A DNA stretch of 64,000 nt, taken from contig NZ_MUNO01000002.1 of NCBI RefSeq assembly GCF_002001015.1, positions 1 to 64,000 on the forward strand, given 5' to 3'. Origin of the DNA: Polaromonas sp. A23. GTDB lineage: Bacteria; Pseudomonadota; Gammaproteobacteria; Burkholderiales; Burkholderiaceae_C. Below the pieces are notes generated by a model. That model did no database searches. It saw only the letters and a program-made list of their open reading frames with translations, and was not told where the DNA came from. The position numbers were made by a program, and so were the translations under genes. This document shows, piece after piece, positions 1 through 9,840 of the stretch. Position 1 is the first letter of the stretch. Every line of letters starts with the position of its first letter.

Positions 1-100
1 GGGTTGGGAGTGGGGAGTTGAAACTACTGGCGAGAACGGACCGCAGGCGCAGCGTGATGCCTGAAAACATCTCGCCAACACCGCAACTCAATTCGCATGG

Positions 101-121
101 ATTGCGGGTCAGGCCCGCAAT
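101..121. repeat. short perfect hairpin downstream of hydrolase gene
   Basis: ATTGCGGG and CCCGCAAT form an 8-bp perfect stem around the loop TCAGG, just past the 3' end of the minus-strand hydrolase gene. There is no T tract on the minus strand, so it looks more like a dispersed REP-type hairpin than a classical terminator. A little before it (about 40-55) is a short fragment, ACCGCAGGCGCAGCG, shared with the GC-rich repeats at 41311 and 61468. Confidence 0.45.
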
Positions 122-143
122 GACAGATTCTGCGGGACCTCGA

Positions 144-986
144 TCAGCCCGTCATGTTGCGCAGCGAGGCCTCGATGGCCGCAGCAGTAGCCACCGGGTT
201 TTCCATCGGGAACAGGTGGCTGCCGTCGAGCATGGTGATGCGGCCTTTGACGATTTTTTCGGTCAGGGCCATGCCCACCTGTTTCATCTCGGTTGACTGC
301 CGTCCGCCAATGAAGGCGACCGGGCATTTCAGCGGATGGCGCTTGAGGAGGCCGTCGAGGTTGTGCGGCAGGGTGTTGTAAATCGCGGTTTCCACATTGC
401 GGTCAAAGCTCAGCAGGCGCTGGTTGCCATCTTCACCTTGAGCGTCATGCGTGCCGTGTTCGATGTAGTCGCGCAGCACCTGCTCGTCCCAGCGCGCAAA
501 AGCCTTTTTGCTGCGGAAATGCGCAAGCACTTCGTCCACCCCCAACCACTGGTGCTTGCGCTTGCGGCTGACGGCACCGGGAGAAATGGAGCCTACCAGC
601 CGTGCGCGTTTGGCCACGCTGAGTGCGGCGGCGCGCCAGCCACCCAGAATCGGCGAGTCGACCAGCAACACGCCGCGCACCGGCTGGCCGCCGAGAACGG
701 GGTTGCGCGCGGCGCACATCAGGCTTAAAAAACCGCCCAGCGAATGGCCGACCAGAAAGGCTGCCTGCCCGGTTTTTTCAACCTGCTCGCTGGTGAAGTC
801 GGCCAATTGCTGCACCAGGTGCGGCCAGTTGCTGGTGACCGGGTAGCGTGGGTCGTGGCCAAATTTTTCAATTGCCTTGACCTGAAAACCGCGCTCTTTC
901 AGGCTCTGGAACAGCACGCCGTAAGTGCTTGCGGGAAAGCTGTTGGCGTGGGAGAAAACGATGAGGGGCTTGGTGGAGGCGGGCAC
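144..986 (-). CDS. alpha/beta hydrolase
   Basis: A 280-residue cytoplasmic alpha/beta-hydrolase-fold protein. The nucleophile elbow GHSLGG lies near residue 80 and a C-terminal histidine in DGSHLFPMENP (near residue 257) fits the catalytic His. The N-terminal LIVFSHANSFP matches the oxyanion-hole region of the fold. There is no signal peptide. The substrate cannot be told from sequence; members include esterases, lipases and C-C hydrolases. It is followed at its 5' side by the proteasome-like gene on the same strand, about 20 bp away, so the two may be co-transcribed. The family is certain, the function unknown. Confidence 0.85.
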   Translation of the reverse strand: MPASTKPLIVFSHANSFPASTYGVLFQSLKERGFQVKAIEKFGHDPRYPVTSNWPHLVQQLADFTSEQVEKTGQAAFLVGHSLGGFLSLMCAARNPVLGGQPVRGVLLVDSPILGGWRAAALSVAKRARLVGSISPGAVSRKRKHQWLGVDEVLAHFRSKKAFARWDEQVLRDYIEHGTHDAQGEDGNQRLLSFDRNVETAIYNTLPHNLDGLLKRHPLKCPVAFIGGRQSTEMKQVGMALTEKIVKGRITMLDGSHLFPMENPVATAAAIEASLRNMTG

Positions 987-1005
987 GGGACCCTTTCAAA
1001 TCACA

Positions 1006-1833
1006 TCAAATCAGCTTTTCCTCAGGCGAGGTGATTTTTTTCAGGGGCTGGTTGCGCGTGAGCGGCGTCAGAAGCGGCACCTGTGTTTCGCCGCCGGTCC
1101 ACATCGGGTCTTCAATGCTGTCAAAGACCTCACGCAGTTTTTTGCCCCAGTTGTTGTGCAGCATGCGGAAGTAGGGGTTCTCGTGGTCGATGCAGACCAC
1201 TTTGTCGCTTTGCAGCGAGTTGACTTCATAAACCACCATGTCCAGCGGCAGGCCGACGGAGAGATTGGACTTGAGGGTGGAGTCCATCGAGACCAGTGCG
1301 CATTTGGCTGCTTCATCGAGCGGCGTTTCAGGCGTGATCACGCGGTCGAGCACCGGCTTGCCGTATTTGGATTCGCCGACCTGGAAGTACGGCGTTTCCG
1401 GGGTGGCCTCAATGAAGTTGCCTGCCGAATACACCTGGAACAAGCGCATGCCTTCGCCGTGAATCTGGCCGCCAAAAATCAGCGAGACATTGAACTCGAC
1501 GCCGGCATGTTTGAGATCGTCCGCATCGCGCTCGTGCACGCGCCGGATGGCCGCACCCAGCACGCGTGCGGCATCGAACATGCTTTTGGCGTTCCATATG
1601 GTGATGGGCGGGCCGCCGTCCGGGTCCTTGAGCTGCTCGACCTGCAGGATCTCGCGCACCGACTGGGAGATGGAAAGGTTGCCGGCCGACAGCAGCACCA
1701 TGAAGCGGTCGCCCGTTTTTTCATAGATGATCATCTTGCGGAAGGTGCTGATCTGGTCCAGCCCCGCGTTGGTCCGGGAGTCGGAGAGAAACACCAGTCC
1801 GGCGTTGAGTTTGATGGCGACGCAATAAGTCAT
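1006..1833 (-). CDS. proteasome-type peptidase (Anbu family)
   Basis: A 275-residue protein starting MTYCVAIKLNAGLVFLSDSRTN, the typical N terminus of the Anbu (ancestral beta-subunit) family of bacterial proteasome/HslV relatives. In this superfamily the residue after Met becomes the N-terminal nucleophile, and Thr2 is present here. The DSRTNAG motif near residues 18-24 is also as expected. Anbu genes are known to travel with an alpha-E protein, an ATP-grasp protein and a transglutaminase-like gene; none of these is next to it here, where mutS lies 15 bp upstream and the alpha/beta hydrolase downstream. Known Anbu proteins self-assemble into rings; the substrate is unknown. Confidence 0.85.
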   Translation of the reverse strand: MTYCVAIKLNAGLVFLSDSRTNAGLDQISTFRKMIIYEKTGDRFMVLLSAGNLSISQSVREILQVEQLKDPDGGPPITIWNAKSMFDAARVLGAAIRRVHERDADDLKHAGVEFNVSLIFGGQIHGEGMRLFQVYSAGNFIEATPETPYFQVGESKYGKPVLDRVITPETPLDEAAKCALVSMDSTLKSNLSVGLPLDMVVYEVNSLQSDKVVCIDHENPYFRMLHNNWGKKLREVFDSIEDPMWTGGETQVPLLTPLTRNQPLKKITSPEEKLI

Positions 1834-1848
1834 GGAAGCGATGGTAGG

Positions 1849-4506
1849 TCAATCCGCTCTGGAAAGCTTTTTGAGTTGATAAAGGGCGTCGAGGGCTTCG
1901 CGAGGGCTCAAAGCGTCGGGGTCAATGCCGTGAAGCGCTTTTTCCACGGCGCTGGGTTCGGCGGCGGGCCGCTCGGGTGGTGGAGCAAACAGGTCCACCT
2001 GGGCGCGGCTGGCGGTTTGCTGGGTTTCCAGCGCGTCCAGCGCGTGCCGCGCATGGTTGACGACCGCTGCCGGCACACCGGCGAGTTTGGCCACGGCAAT
2101 ACCGTAGCTCTTGCTGGCCGGGCCGGGCTCGATGTGGTGCAGGAAGACGATATTGGCACCGGACTCGACTGCGCTGACATGCACGTTGACCGCTGCATGG
2201 TGGCGTGCGGGAAATTCGGTGAGTTCGAAATAATGCGTGGCAAACAGCGTGAAGGCCTGGGTTTTGTTGTGCAGGTGCGCGGCAATGCCGCCAGCCAGGG
2301 CCAAGCCGTCGAACGTGGACGTGCCGCGGCCGATCTCGTCCATCAGCACCAGCGAGTGCGGCGAGGCGGCGTGCAGGATCTGCGCGGCCTCGGTCATTTC
2401 CAGCATGAAGGTTGACTGCGCGTTGGCCACGTCGTCGGCCGCACCGATGCGGGTGTGAATGGCGTCGATGGGGCCGAGCCGGCAAGCACTGGCCGGCACA
2501 TACGAGCCCACGCTGGCCAGCAGCACGATGATGGCCACCTGGCGCATGTAGGTGGATTTACCGCCCATGTTCGGGCCGGTGATGATCTGCATGCGGCTCT
2601 TGCCGCCCAGGCCGCAGTCATTGGCGATAAAGGAGCCGCCGGTGGTTTCGGCCAGCCGCGCCTCGACCACCGGGTGCCGGCCCTGGGTGATCTCAATGCA
2701 CGGTTCTTTCACAAACAGCGGGGCTGCCCAGTTGAGCGTGAGCGAACGTTCGGCCAGCGCGCACAGCGCATCGAGCGAGGCCACTGCGCGCGCCAGGCGG
2801 GTGAGGGCGGGAACAAACTGCTGCAGTTCGTCGAGCAGTTGTTCGTACAGCCATTTCTCGCGCGCCAGCGCACGTTCCTGCGCCGACAGGGCCTTGTCTT
2901 CAAACGTCTTGAGTTCGGGCGTGATGTAGCGCTCGGCGTTCTTCAGGGTCTGGCGGCGCCGGTAGTCGTCGGGCACCTTGTCCAGCTGGCCCTGTGTGAC
3001 TTCAATGTAAAAACCGTGCACCTTGTTGAACTGCACCCGCAGGTTGGCAATGCCGGTGCGGGCTTTTTCGCGGCCTTCCAGGTCGAGCAGGAAGTCGTCG
3101 CAATTGGTCTGAATGGCGCGCAGCTCGTCGAGGTCGGCGTCGCAGCCGTGGTTGATCACGCCGCCGTCGCGGATCAGCGCTGCGGGTTCGTCGAGCACAT
3201 AACGGCCCAGCAGCGTTTCGCAGGCCGCAGGAGGGCTTAAATCCTCAAAAATAGTAGTCAAAAGTGCCGGTAGCCCTTTGTTTTCGGGTGCAAGTAGCTC
3301 TGTTTTTTGTAGCGTATAGCGCAGTGCCACCAGCTCGCGCGGGCGCACCTGGCGCAGCGCGATGCGCGCGGTGATGCGTTCAACGTCGCTGCAGCCCTTG
3401 AGTCCGGTGCGCAGTGTCTGCTGCAGGCCGCCGCGCAGCGCCGTGATGGCGTCGAGCCGCGCCTGCGCCTGGGCGCGGTCGCGGCGGGGGCTCAGCAGCC
3501 AGCTTTTCAGGGCGCGGCTGCCCATGCCGGTGGTGCAGCTGTCGAGCAGCGAAAACAGGGTGGGAGAGTCTTCGCCGCGCAGGGTCTGCGTCAGTTCAAG
3601 GTTGCGCCGCGTGGTCTGGGGCAGCTCGATCAGCTCGCCCGATCGCACCACCTGCAGGCTGTGAACATGGGACAGCGCGCGACCCTGCGTGTGTTCGGCA
3701 TAACCGAGCAGCGCAGACGCCGCCGCATGCGCTTCGGGCAGCGCCTCTGCATTCCACGATGCCAGCGAGGCTACCTGCAGTTGCGCCAGCAGCCGGCGCG
3801 CACCGAGCGCTGAGTCAAATTGCCATGCAGGGCGGGCACTCACGGCGCAGCGCTGGGTTTTCAGGCGCTGCTCGAAAGCGGGTGTGACATCGACGTTATA
3901 GAGCAGCTCGCTGGGCGCTATGCGGGCAATCCAGGCTTCGAGCTCGTCAGGCGTGCAATGCGCCAGATGGATCTCGCCCTGGGTGACGCTGAGCCAGGCA
4001 AGACCGCAGGTGTTGCGCAAGCCCTGGTGCACGGCCAGCAGGATGGACTCGGTCTTGTCGTTGAGCAGCTCGGTGTCGGTCAGCGTGCCGGGGGTGACCA
4101 CCCGCACGACTTTGCGCTCCACCGGGCCCTTGGCGGTGGCGACGTCGCCAACCTGTTCGCAGATGGCGACCGATTCCCCCAGCTTGATCAGCTTGGCGAG
4201 GTAGCCTTCCAGTGAATGAAAGGGCACGCCGGCCATGACCACCGGCTCGCCGGCCGACTGGCCGCGGCGCGTCAGCGTGATATCGAGCAGGCGTGCGGCT
4301 TTTTCGGCATCGGCATAAAACAATTCGTAAAAATCGCCCATGCGGTAGAGCAGCAGGGTGTCGGGATAGTCCGCTTTGAGGCCCAGATACTGCTGCATCA
4401 TGGGCGTGTGTTTTCCATTGCCCGCAGCGGCTGGATCGGCGATATCTGGAGGAAGTGCAGGGTGGTTCAAAGGGATCAGGCGATGGCAGTGGGTGACTGA
4501 GTACAA
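1849..4506 (-). CDS. mutS: DNA mismatch repair protein MutS
   Basis: An 885-residue mismatch-recognition ATPase, close to the usual length of about 850-880. Visible parts: the N-terminal mismatch-binding motif [12 protein letters not shown] followed by [11 protein letters not shown] (the Phe-x-Glu of lesion contact), the connector, core and clamp domains, the Walker [14 protein letters not shown], the Walker [17 protein letters not shown], and the C-terminal LYQLKKLSR tail. The start is uncertain. The longest frame begins with TTG at 4506 without a clear ribosome site; an in-frame TTG at 4470 is also possible, whereas ATG at 4401 would begin within the conserved HTPMMQQYL motif. A 50-bp dispersed repeat (3264-3313) is translated within the gene, giving [13 protein letters not shown] in the middle of the protein. 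Confidence 0.95.
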   Translation of the reverse strand: MYSVTHCHRLIPLNHPALPPDIADPAAAGNGKHTPMMQQYLGLKADYPDTLLLYRMGDFYELFYADAEKAARLLDITLTRRGQSAGEPVVMAGVPFHSLEGYLAKLIKLGESVAICEQVGDVATAKGPVERKVVRVVTPGTLTDTELLNDKTESILLAVHQGLRNTCGLAWLSVTQGEIHLAHCTPDELEAWIARIAPSELLYNVDVTPAFEQRLKTQRCAVSARPAWQFDSALGARRLLAQLQVASLASWNAEALPEAHAAASALLGYAEHTQGRALSHVHSLQVVRSGELIELPQTTRRNLELTQTLRGEDSPTLFSLLDSCTTGMGSRALKSWLLSPRRDRAQAQARLDAITALRGGLQQTLRTGLKGCSDVERITARIALRQVRPRELVALRYTLQKTELLAPENKGLPALLTTIFEDLSPPAACETLLGRYVLDEPAALIRDGGVINHGCDADLDELRAIQTNCDDFLLDLEGREKARTGIANLRVQFNKVHGFYIEVTQGQLDKVPDDYRRRQTLKNAERYITPELKTFEDKALSAQERALAREKWLYEQLLDELQQFVPALTRLARAVASLDALCALAERSLTLNWAAPLFVKEPCIEITQGRHPVVEARLAETTGGSFIANDCGLGGKSRMQIITGPNMGGKSTYMRQVAIIVLLASVGSYVPASACRLGPIDAIHTRIGAADDVANAQSTFMLEMTEAAQILHAASPHSLVLMDEIGRGTSTFDGLALAGGIAAHLHNKTQAFTLFATHYFELTEFPARHHAAVNVHVSAVESGANIVFLHHIEPGPASKSYGIAVAKLAGVPAAVVNHARHALDALETQQTASRAQVDLFAPPPERPAAEPSAVEKALHGIDPDALSPREALDALYQLKKLSRAD
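3264..3313 (-). repeat. 50-bp dispersed repeat, copy inside mutS
   Basis: Read on the minus strand it begins GCTACAAAAAACAGAGCTAC and continues TTGCACCCGAAAACAAAGGG then CTACCGGCAC. It matches copies at 36185, 42218, 44870, 57504 and 37575 in order and spacing: a GCTAT..ATAGCT half, then TTGCGCCCG, seven variable bases, and AGGGCTAGAGGC. Here it is in the coding sense of mutS and keeps the reading frame open. Confidence 0.65.
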
Positions 4507-4822
4507 GGGCGAACTACAGGGGCGAACTCAGGGCTGTGGCAGGCGAGCCTGCGATGGCCGGGAAAATAATAGCATCTGCCGAACAGTCCCAGACAGTTCA
4601 AGAGGGGGCGTTTGGCGCAAAGTGAACGCTACCGAACAATTCGCCGTCAAGGCCGGGTGACAAGGTTGGTTGTAAATCACACAAACCGGGACATTTCACT
4701 ACAAAAGCGTCGTTTCCCGACGGTAAACTCCTTGGGTAGGGGCGCCAGTCGCGCTTCACGACATTCCCGCGGCCAGCCAGCAGGTTAGCGGCGAGCTCGA
4801 AACTCCCAAAAAAGGACGCCTC
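4507..4822. other. intergenic region upstream of the halogenase-like gene
   Basis: A 316-bp spacer between the divergent mutS and halogenase-like genes; it must hold both promoters. I see no convincing -35/-10 pair and no coding sequence. A ribosome site AAAGGA (4811-4816) precedes the ATG at 4823. Confidence 0.5.
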
Positions 4823-6175
4823 ATGACCGAGCTGGAATCACCGACCATCCCTTCGGCCGCAACGGTGGGCGAATGCGATGTTCTCGTGATTGGCGGCGGC
4901 CCAGCGGGAGCCACTGTGGGTGCCTTGCTGGCGCAGCGGGGTCACAAGGTGGTGGTGCTTGAAAAAGAGCACCATCCGCGCTTTCATATCGGCGAATCCC
5001 TGCTGCCTGCCAATCTGGCATTGCTTGAACGACTCGGCGTGGCAGAGGCCGTTCGGGCCATCGGAATCGAAAAATGGGGTGCTGAATTTGTTTCGCCCTG
5101 GCACGAGGCCAAAAGCCAGACTTTCATGTTTGGCGACGCTTGGGACAAATCCATGCCTTTTTCCTACCAGGTGCGGCGCTCCGAGTTCGACGAAATCCTG
5201 ATCCGCAACGCTGCAAAGATGGGCGCCGAAGTGATTGAAGGCTGCCGCGTGCGGGAAGTCGCTTTTGCTCCCGACCACAGCGGTGCCACGGTGCATGCTG
5301 AATACGAAAGTGGCAGTGCCTGCCAGTGGCGTGCCCGTTTTGTCGTGGATGCCTCCGGCAGGGACACTCTGCTGGGCAAAAAGTTTGACATCAAGCGGCG
5401 CAATCCCAAACACAACAGCTCGGCCTTGTATGCACACTTCACCGGTGCGACGCGGCACTCGGGCCAGGACGAAGGCAACATCACCATTTTCTGGTTTGAC
5501 CACGGCTGGTTCTGGTTCATCCCGCTAGCCGACGGTGCCACCAGCATAGGCGCGGTGGTCTGGCCGCATTACCTCAAGAGCCGCAGCAAGCCGGTGAAGG
5601 AGTTTTTTCTCGACACGATTGCCCTGTGTCCGGCGCTCAGCGAGCGGCTGGCCCATGCGACGCTGTCGTCCGAGGTCGAGGCCACCGGCAATTTTTCCTA
5701 TGCGTGCGACCGCACGCATGGCCCCAACTACGTCATGATCGGTGATGCCTTTGCATTCATTGACCCGGTGTTCTCGTCCGGTGTGATGCTGGCCATGCAG
5801 GGCGGTTTTGTCGCAGCCGACACTGTCGACACCTGCTTGCGGGAGCCTGCCAGGGCATCGGCGGCGCTGGCGTATTTTGACCGGCAGGTGCGCAAGGGGC
5901 CGAAAGAGTTCTCGTGGTTCATCTACCGCGTCACCAATCCCACCATGCGCGACCTCTTCATGGGCCCGCGTAACATCTGGCGGGTGAAAGAAGCGCTTCT
6001 GTCCATGCTTGCCGGCGACATTTTCGGCAAGACACCGATCTGGGGTTCCCTGGCTCTGCTCAAGGGTATTTTCTATATTTCGTCGGCCCTGAACTTCAAG
6101 CGGTCATGGCAGGCTGCGCGCATGCGCAAGGCCAACATCCGGGTAGTGGACGATGCGGTTTCCGCCGCACGCTGA
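4823..6175 (+). CDS. FAD-dependent halogenase-like oxidoreductase (aryl-polyene-associated)
   Basis: A 450-residue flavoprotein of the tryptophan-halogenase / geranylgeranyl-reductase-like family. The N-terminal dinucleotide motif GGGPAGAT (about residues 24-31) binds FAD, followed by HIGESLLP. The sequence WFWFIP near residues 228-233 fits the WxWxIP signature of flavin-dependent halogenases. MIGDAFAFIDPVFSSGV is the C-terminal FAD-binding GD motif. Enzymes of this type occur in aryl-polyene and xanthomonadin pigment clusters, and xanthomonadins are brominated, so halogenation or another oxidation of a polyene head group is inferred. It opens a three-gene plus-strand set with an acyltransferase and a glycosyltransferase. 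Ribosome site AAAGGA lies 6 bp before the ATG. Confidence 0.85.
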   Translation: MTELESPTIPSAATVGECDVLVIGGGPAGATVGALLAQRGHKVVVLEKEHHPRFHIGESLLPANLALLERLGVAEAVRAIGIEKWGAEFVSPWHEAKSQTFMFGDAWDKSMPFSYQVRRSEFDEILIRNAAKMGAEVIEGCRVREVAFAPDHSGATVHAEYESGSACQWRARFVVDASGRDTLLGKKFDIKRRNPKHNSSALYAHFTGATRHSGQDEGNITIFWFDHGWFWFIPLADGATSIGAVVWPHYLKSRSKPVKEFFLDTIALCPALSERLAHATLSSEVEATGNFSYACDRTHGPNYVMIGDAFAFIDPVFSSGVMLAMQGGFVAADTVDTCLREPARASAALAYFDRQVRKGPKEFSWFIYRVTNPTMRDLFMGPRNIWRVKEALLSMLAGDIFGKTPIWGSLALLKGIFYISSALNFKRSWQAARMRKANIRVVDDAVSAAR

Positions 6176-6195
6176 CCGGGCAAAGCAAAGACCGT

Positions 6196-7008
6196 ATGGC
6201 CCACAAGTCGAATACTCTCCTGACCGAACCGCTGCCGATGCCTGCACGCCGCCAGGCTCTCCACGAAACAATCCGCCTGCATCTTGGCTACCTGCTGCTG
6301 GGCCTGATGTCCCTGACGGTGACCTTACTGGCTTTCCCGATACGCGCCTTACTTCCGCGGGTGATGAGCAAACGGATAGGCCGCCGGCTCGTGACTCTCA
6401 TGACCCGGCGTTACCTGCGTTTCCTGGTGCTGATGGGGGCTTGCCGGTTCGATCTCTCGGAACTGGATGCGTTGCGGGATGCGCCACCCATGATCATCGC
6501 GCCCAACCATCCGTGTCTGCTGGATGCCCTCATGATCCTGTCACGTTTGCCTGGTGCGGCCTGCATCATGAAGGCGGAGTTGGTGAACAGTGTTTTTTAT
6601 GGGGCGGGCGCGCGGCTTGCCGGCTACATCCGAAACACCCCGCTGCGTACCATGGTGCAGCTGGCGGTGGATGACCTGCAGCAGGGAGGCCACCTGTTGC
6701 TGTTTCCAGAAGGAACGCGCACCACGCGTTTTCCTGTGGGGCCTTTGCAAGGCACCACTGGCTTGATTGCAAAAAAAGCCGGTGTATCGGTCCAGACTGT
6801 TTTCATCGAAACCAGTTCCGGCTTTCTGGGCAAGGGCTGGCCCTTGCTGCAAGCCCCTAAAATGCCCATCACTTACCGGGTTCGCCTCGGCAAGCGTTTT
6901 GATCCGCCGCAGCATACGGCGCATTTTGTCAGCGAGCTCGAAAAGTATTTCCAGACCGAGCTGGCGCATGCGCAGTTGCCCGGTTTTCCCGTTTCACCGC
7001 CGCCCTGA
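6196..7008 (+). CDS. 1-acyl-glycerol-3-phosphate acyltransferase-like (PlsC family) protein
   Basis: A 270-residue membrane-associated acyltransferase. One hydrophobic N-terminal segment (GYLLLGLMSLTVTLLAFPIRALL) precedes the catalytic block. The acyltransferase motif usually written HxxxxD appears as NHPCLLDA, and FPEGTR matches the glycerol-phosphate-binding motif. ATG 6196 (MAHKSNT) was chosen since an upstream in-frame start at 6106 would overlap the halogenase gene by 70 bp; ATG 6238 is also possible. With the glycosyltransferase 39 bp downstream it probably adds a fatty acyl chain to the lipid part of the aryl-polyene product. This role is inferred from context. Confidence 0.85.
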   Translation: MAHKSNTLLTEPLPMPARRQALHETIRLHLGYLLLGLMSLTVTLLAFPIRALLPRVMSKRIGRRLVTLMTRRYLRFLVLMGACRFDLSELDALRDAPPMIIAPNHPCLLDALMILSRLPGAACIMKAELVNSVFYGAGARLAGYIRNTPLRTMVQLAVDDLQQGGHLLLFPEGTRTTRFPVGPLQGTTGLIAKKAGVSVQTVFIETSSGFLGKGWPLLQAPKMPITYRVRLGKRFDPPQHTAHFVSELEKYFQTELAHAQLPGFPVSPPP

Positions 7009-7047
7009 TCCCCAGGGTCTGGCCCCATTTTTTGCCAGGTTCCAGCG

Positions 7048-7821
7048 ATGACTGCTTCCGTTCCGAGCGTGCACCAGACCCATCTGGTCCTGATACCCAG
7101 CTACAACCCCGGCCCCAAGGTCTATGACACTGTCCGCTCCGCACGTGCGCAATGGACACCGGTCTGGGTGGTGGTGGATGGCAGCACCGACGACAGCGCC
7201 GCCGGCCTGCAGGCCATGGCGGCCCAGGACGAAGGCCTTCGCGTGATTGTGCTGCCGCAGAACGTCGGCAAGGGTTCCGCGGTGTTGCACGGCATCGACC
7301 TGGCTGCGGCGCAGGGCTTCACCCATGTGTTGACCATGGACTCCGACGGCCAGCATCCGGCGCACCTGATTCCGCAATTCATGGCTGCATCAAGCGCGCA
7401 GCCTGGCACCATGGTGTTGGGCATGCCGGTGTTTGCCGCCGACGCACCGCGCATCCGCGTGAACGGACGCAAGGTGTCCAACGTCTGGGCCAACCTGGAA
7501 ACCCTGTGGGCCGGCATTGGGGATTCGCTGTTCGGTTTTCGCGTTTATCCGATAGCGCCGCTGCAGCGCGTCATGCACGGCAACCGCTGGATGCGGCGCT
7601 TCGACTTTGACCCCGAAGCGGTGGTGCGCATGTGCTGGCTTGGTGTCAAGCCAATCAACCTTCCGGCGACAGTCAAATATTTCCGGCCCGACGAAGGCGG
7701 TGTGTCGCACTTCAATTACCTGCGCGACAACGTGCTGCTGACCTGGATGCACTCACGCCTGTTCTTCGGCTTTGTGTTGCGCCTACCGCTGCTGCTGGCG
7801 CGGCGGCTTGGCGGGAAGTAA
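7048..7821 (+). CDS. family 2 glycosyltransferase
   Basis: A 257-residue GT-A-fold glycosyltransferase. The N-terminal nucleotide-sugar-binding region is LVLIPSYNPG, followed by VVVDGSTDDS and NVGKGSAVLHG. The metal-binding DxD is within MDSDGQH (about residues 94-99). A C-terminal hydrophobic stretch rich in Leu (FFGFVLRLPLLLARR) suggests membrane association. It ends the plus-strand trio with the halogenase-like and acyltransferase genes; such enzymes accompany aryl-polyene clusters, where they probably glycosylate the lipid anchor. It converges with the sigma-54 regulator gene, with 36 bp between the two stop codons. Confidence 0.85.
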   Translation: MTASVPSVHQTHLVLIPSYNPGPKVYDTVRSARAQWTPVWVVVDGSTDDSAAGLQAMAAQDEGLRVIVLPQNVGKGSAVLHGIDLAAAQGFTHVLTMDSDGQHPAHLIPQFMAASSAQPGTMVLGMPVFAADAPRIRVNGRKVSNVWANLETLWAGIGDSLFGFRVYPIAPLQRVMHGNRWMRRFDFDPEAVVRMCWLGVKPINLPATVKYFRPDEGGVSHFNYLRDNVLLTWMHSRLFFGFVLRLPLLLARRLGGK

Positions 7822-7857
7822 TAGGGCATTCTCGCCCGCAACGGTGCTGTTGACGGG

Positions 7858-9660
7858 TCAAATAAGGCCGTGTTTCCTGGCCCGGTAGGCCAATTTCGGC
7901 CGGGTCGTCTTGAGCTGCCGTGCGGCGGCGGACAGATTGCCATGGCATGCGGAAATTGCCCGTTGCAGCATGTCGCGCTCGGACTGCTCCAGCGAATGCT
8001 CCGTTACCTTCATGTTTGGTGTCAGTGCTGCCGAGGTGGCGGCAGGTGCCGAAAAATTCAAGGTACCTGAGCTTCCCTGCATACGCAGGGTCATGATGTC
8101 AGCGTTCAGGGCCTCGCCACCTGTGAACAGGTGATGGACATCGATCAATCCGTCGACATCGGCGGCAATCACGGCGCGCTCGACCAGGTTCTGCAGTTCG
8201 CGGATGTTGCCTGGAAAGTCATAGTTCAGCAGCGCCCGCACCGCTGCGTGGGTGAAGCCCCCGGCATTGCAACCATGCTTGCGCCGGTAGTGGTTCAGGA
8301 AGTGGGTCATCAGCAAGGGTATGTCGTCGCGCCGCTCGCGCAGCGGCGGAAGGTGGATGGGAAACACGTTGAGGCGGAAGAACAGGTCCTCGCGGAACCT
8401 GCCCTCCCGGACGGCCTGGCGCAGGGCTTCGTTGGTGGCCGCCACCACCCGCACATCCACCGAAATCCCGCGCGTGCCGCCTACGCGTTCGATCTCACCT
8501 TCCTGAAGGGCGCGCAGCAGCTTGCCCTGGGCAACAAAGCTCAGCGCACCGATCTCATCGAGAAAAAGCGTACCGCCGCTGGCTCGTTCGAAGCGGCCTG
8601 GCCGCGAGTGGCTGGCTCCTGTGTACGCGCCGCGCTCCACCCCAAAGAGCTCGGACTCGACCAGGGTTTCCGGGATGGCGGCACAGTTCACGGCGATAAA
8701 GGGCTGGTCCTTGCGCGGGCTGATCTTGTGCAGCATGCTGGCAAATTTTTCCTTGCCAACGCCTGACTCGCCCGTGAACAGCACGGTGGCGGAGGTGCGG
8801 GCCACGCGGCTTAACTGATGGCATGCGGCATTGAATGCGGACGACGCCCCCACCATCGCATCTCCTGCTGGCGCGTCGACCGCGGGAAGTTCGGCGGCGC
8901 GGGGGAGCGGGCGCGCGTAGGCCGCCGTATCGACAAACTCCCTGGCGTTCAGGTAACGCATGTCTTCTTCGATGTCATCCCACTTGTCTGCCGACTTCCC
9001 GACCACGCGGCAGTGCGCCTCGCCCATGGAACGGCACATGGTTTCACGAAAGACGATAAGCCGGCCAAACAGTGTGCTGACGTATCCGGTGGCATAGCCC
9101 ACCTGCATCCAGCAGGCCGGTGAGCCGCCGATTCCGTAGGCCGCAATGTGTTCGTCGTCTTCGCTGGAGTTGTGCCAGAGGAACTCACCTTCGTAGCCAC
9201 TGGTGTCCGGGTCGTAGGTGACGCTGACCAGCTCCACTTTCACTACGCCCTCCAGCGCGTGCAGCCGTGTACCCGCCATGGCCGCCGCCGGCGGGTCGGC
9301 ATCGGGCCAATGCTTGCGTACCAACTGGGCGTCGCGGGCGCCGCTGACGTAGCCGGCGCGGGTAAAGAGGCCTCTGGCTTTCTCGATGCCCAGGCTGTCG
9401 ATCATTTCACGCCGCATGGAGCCCAGCGCTTCGGTGTGCAGCAAGACCATGCGCTGATCCTGCAGCCAGATGCGTCCGTCCCCCGGTGAGAAAAAGAGGC
9501 ATTCGCTGATGTCCGCAATCGTCGGGTGCGTGTCGCCGCCGATGTGCGTGCTGGCAAAACCGCCCAGGGCTTTGGTCACCGATGCACTGTCGAAACTGCC
9601 CAGGGCAGCACCGGTGGCGCGGGCCACATCGGCGAGGGAGATGCGATCAGATGCGCGCAT
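7858..9660 (-). CDS. sigma-54-dependent transcriptional activator, XylR/DmpR type
   Basis: About 600 residues in three parts. The N-terminal sensory region (XylR_N plus 4-vinyl-reductase/V4R) carries the V4R block around [22 protein letters not shown]. The AAA+ domain has Walker [15 protein letters not shown] in place of the common GAFTGA sigma-54 contact loop, and Walker [11 protein letters not shown]. The C-terminal Fis-type helix-turn-helix is [21 protein letters not shown]. The start is set at ATG 9660 (MRASDRIS) with AAGGAG 7 bp upstream, not at the earlier in-frame TTG 9684. The domain order matches activators that bind aromatic effectors directly (XylR, DmpR family). It is divergent from the aldehyde dehydrogenase operon, and candidate binding sites lie between them. 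Confidence 0.92.
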   Translation of the reverse strand: MRASDRISLADVARATGAALGSFDSASVTKALGGFASTHIGGDTHPTIADISECLFFSPGDGRIWLQDQRMVLLHTEALGSMRREMIDSLGIEKARGLFTRAGYVSGARDAQLVRKHWPDADPPAAAMAGTRLHALEGVVKVELVSVTYDPDTSGYEGEFLWHNSSEDDEHIAAYGIGGSPACWMQVGYATGYVSTLFGRLIVFRETMCRSMGEAHCRVVGKSADKWDDIEEDMRYLNAREFVDTAAYARPLPRAAELPAVDAPAGDAMVGASSAFNAACHQLSRVARTSATVLFTGESGVGKEKFASMLHKISPRKDQPFIAVNCAAIPETLVESELFGVERGAYTGASHSRPGRFERASGGTLFLDEIGALSFVAQGKLLRALQEGEIERVGGTRGISVDVRVVAATNEALRQAVREGRFREDLFFRLNVFPIHLPPLRERRDDIPLLMTHFLNHYRRKHGCNAGGFTHAAVRALLNYDFPGNIRELQNLVERAVIAADVDGLIDVHHLFTGGEALNADIMTLRMQGSSGTLNFSAPAATSAALTPNMKVTEHSLEQSERDMLQRAISACHGNLSAAARQLKTTRPKLAYRARKHGLI

Positions 9661-9676
9661 GGCTTTGCTCCTTAAT

Positions 9677-9723
9677 TTGATCAATTGCGAAAAATTGATT
9701 CAACTTTATAACCATTTGATCAA
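9677..9723. promoter_or_regulatory. XylR/DmpR-type upstream activator sites
   Basis: Three closely spaced elements resemble the TTGATCAATTGATCAA operator of XylR/DmpR regulators: TTGATCAATTG at 9677-9687, TTGATTCAA at 9695-9703 and TTGATCAA at 9716-9723. They lie about 145-190 bp upstream of the predicted sigma-54 transcription start (about 9868), the usual distance for this family. The first begins 17 bp upstream of the regulator's own ATG, so autoregulation is plausible. Confidence 0.65.
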
Positions 9724-9840
9724 AAAATAATGAGTGATTTCCATGTGCTGCATTGCAGCAATTACACCTAGGGTATCTTCTGATTCTTCGACTGAAAAAG
9801 AGCGTGATGCAGCGCATCAACCGCGTCCTTGCAAGTCTGG

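Noticed and set aside
925..2415. 496-codon plus-strand open frame opposite the Anbu and mutS genes
   Set aside because: It is antisense to two genes with clear family motifs, has no ribosome site and its translation shows no recognisable domain. High GC content makes long antisense frames common.
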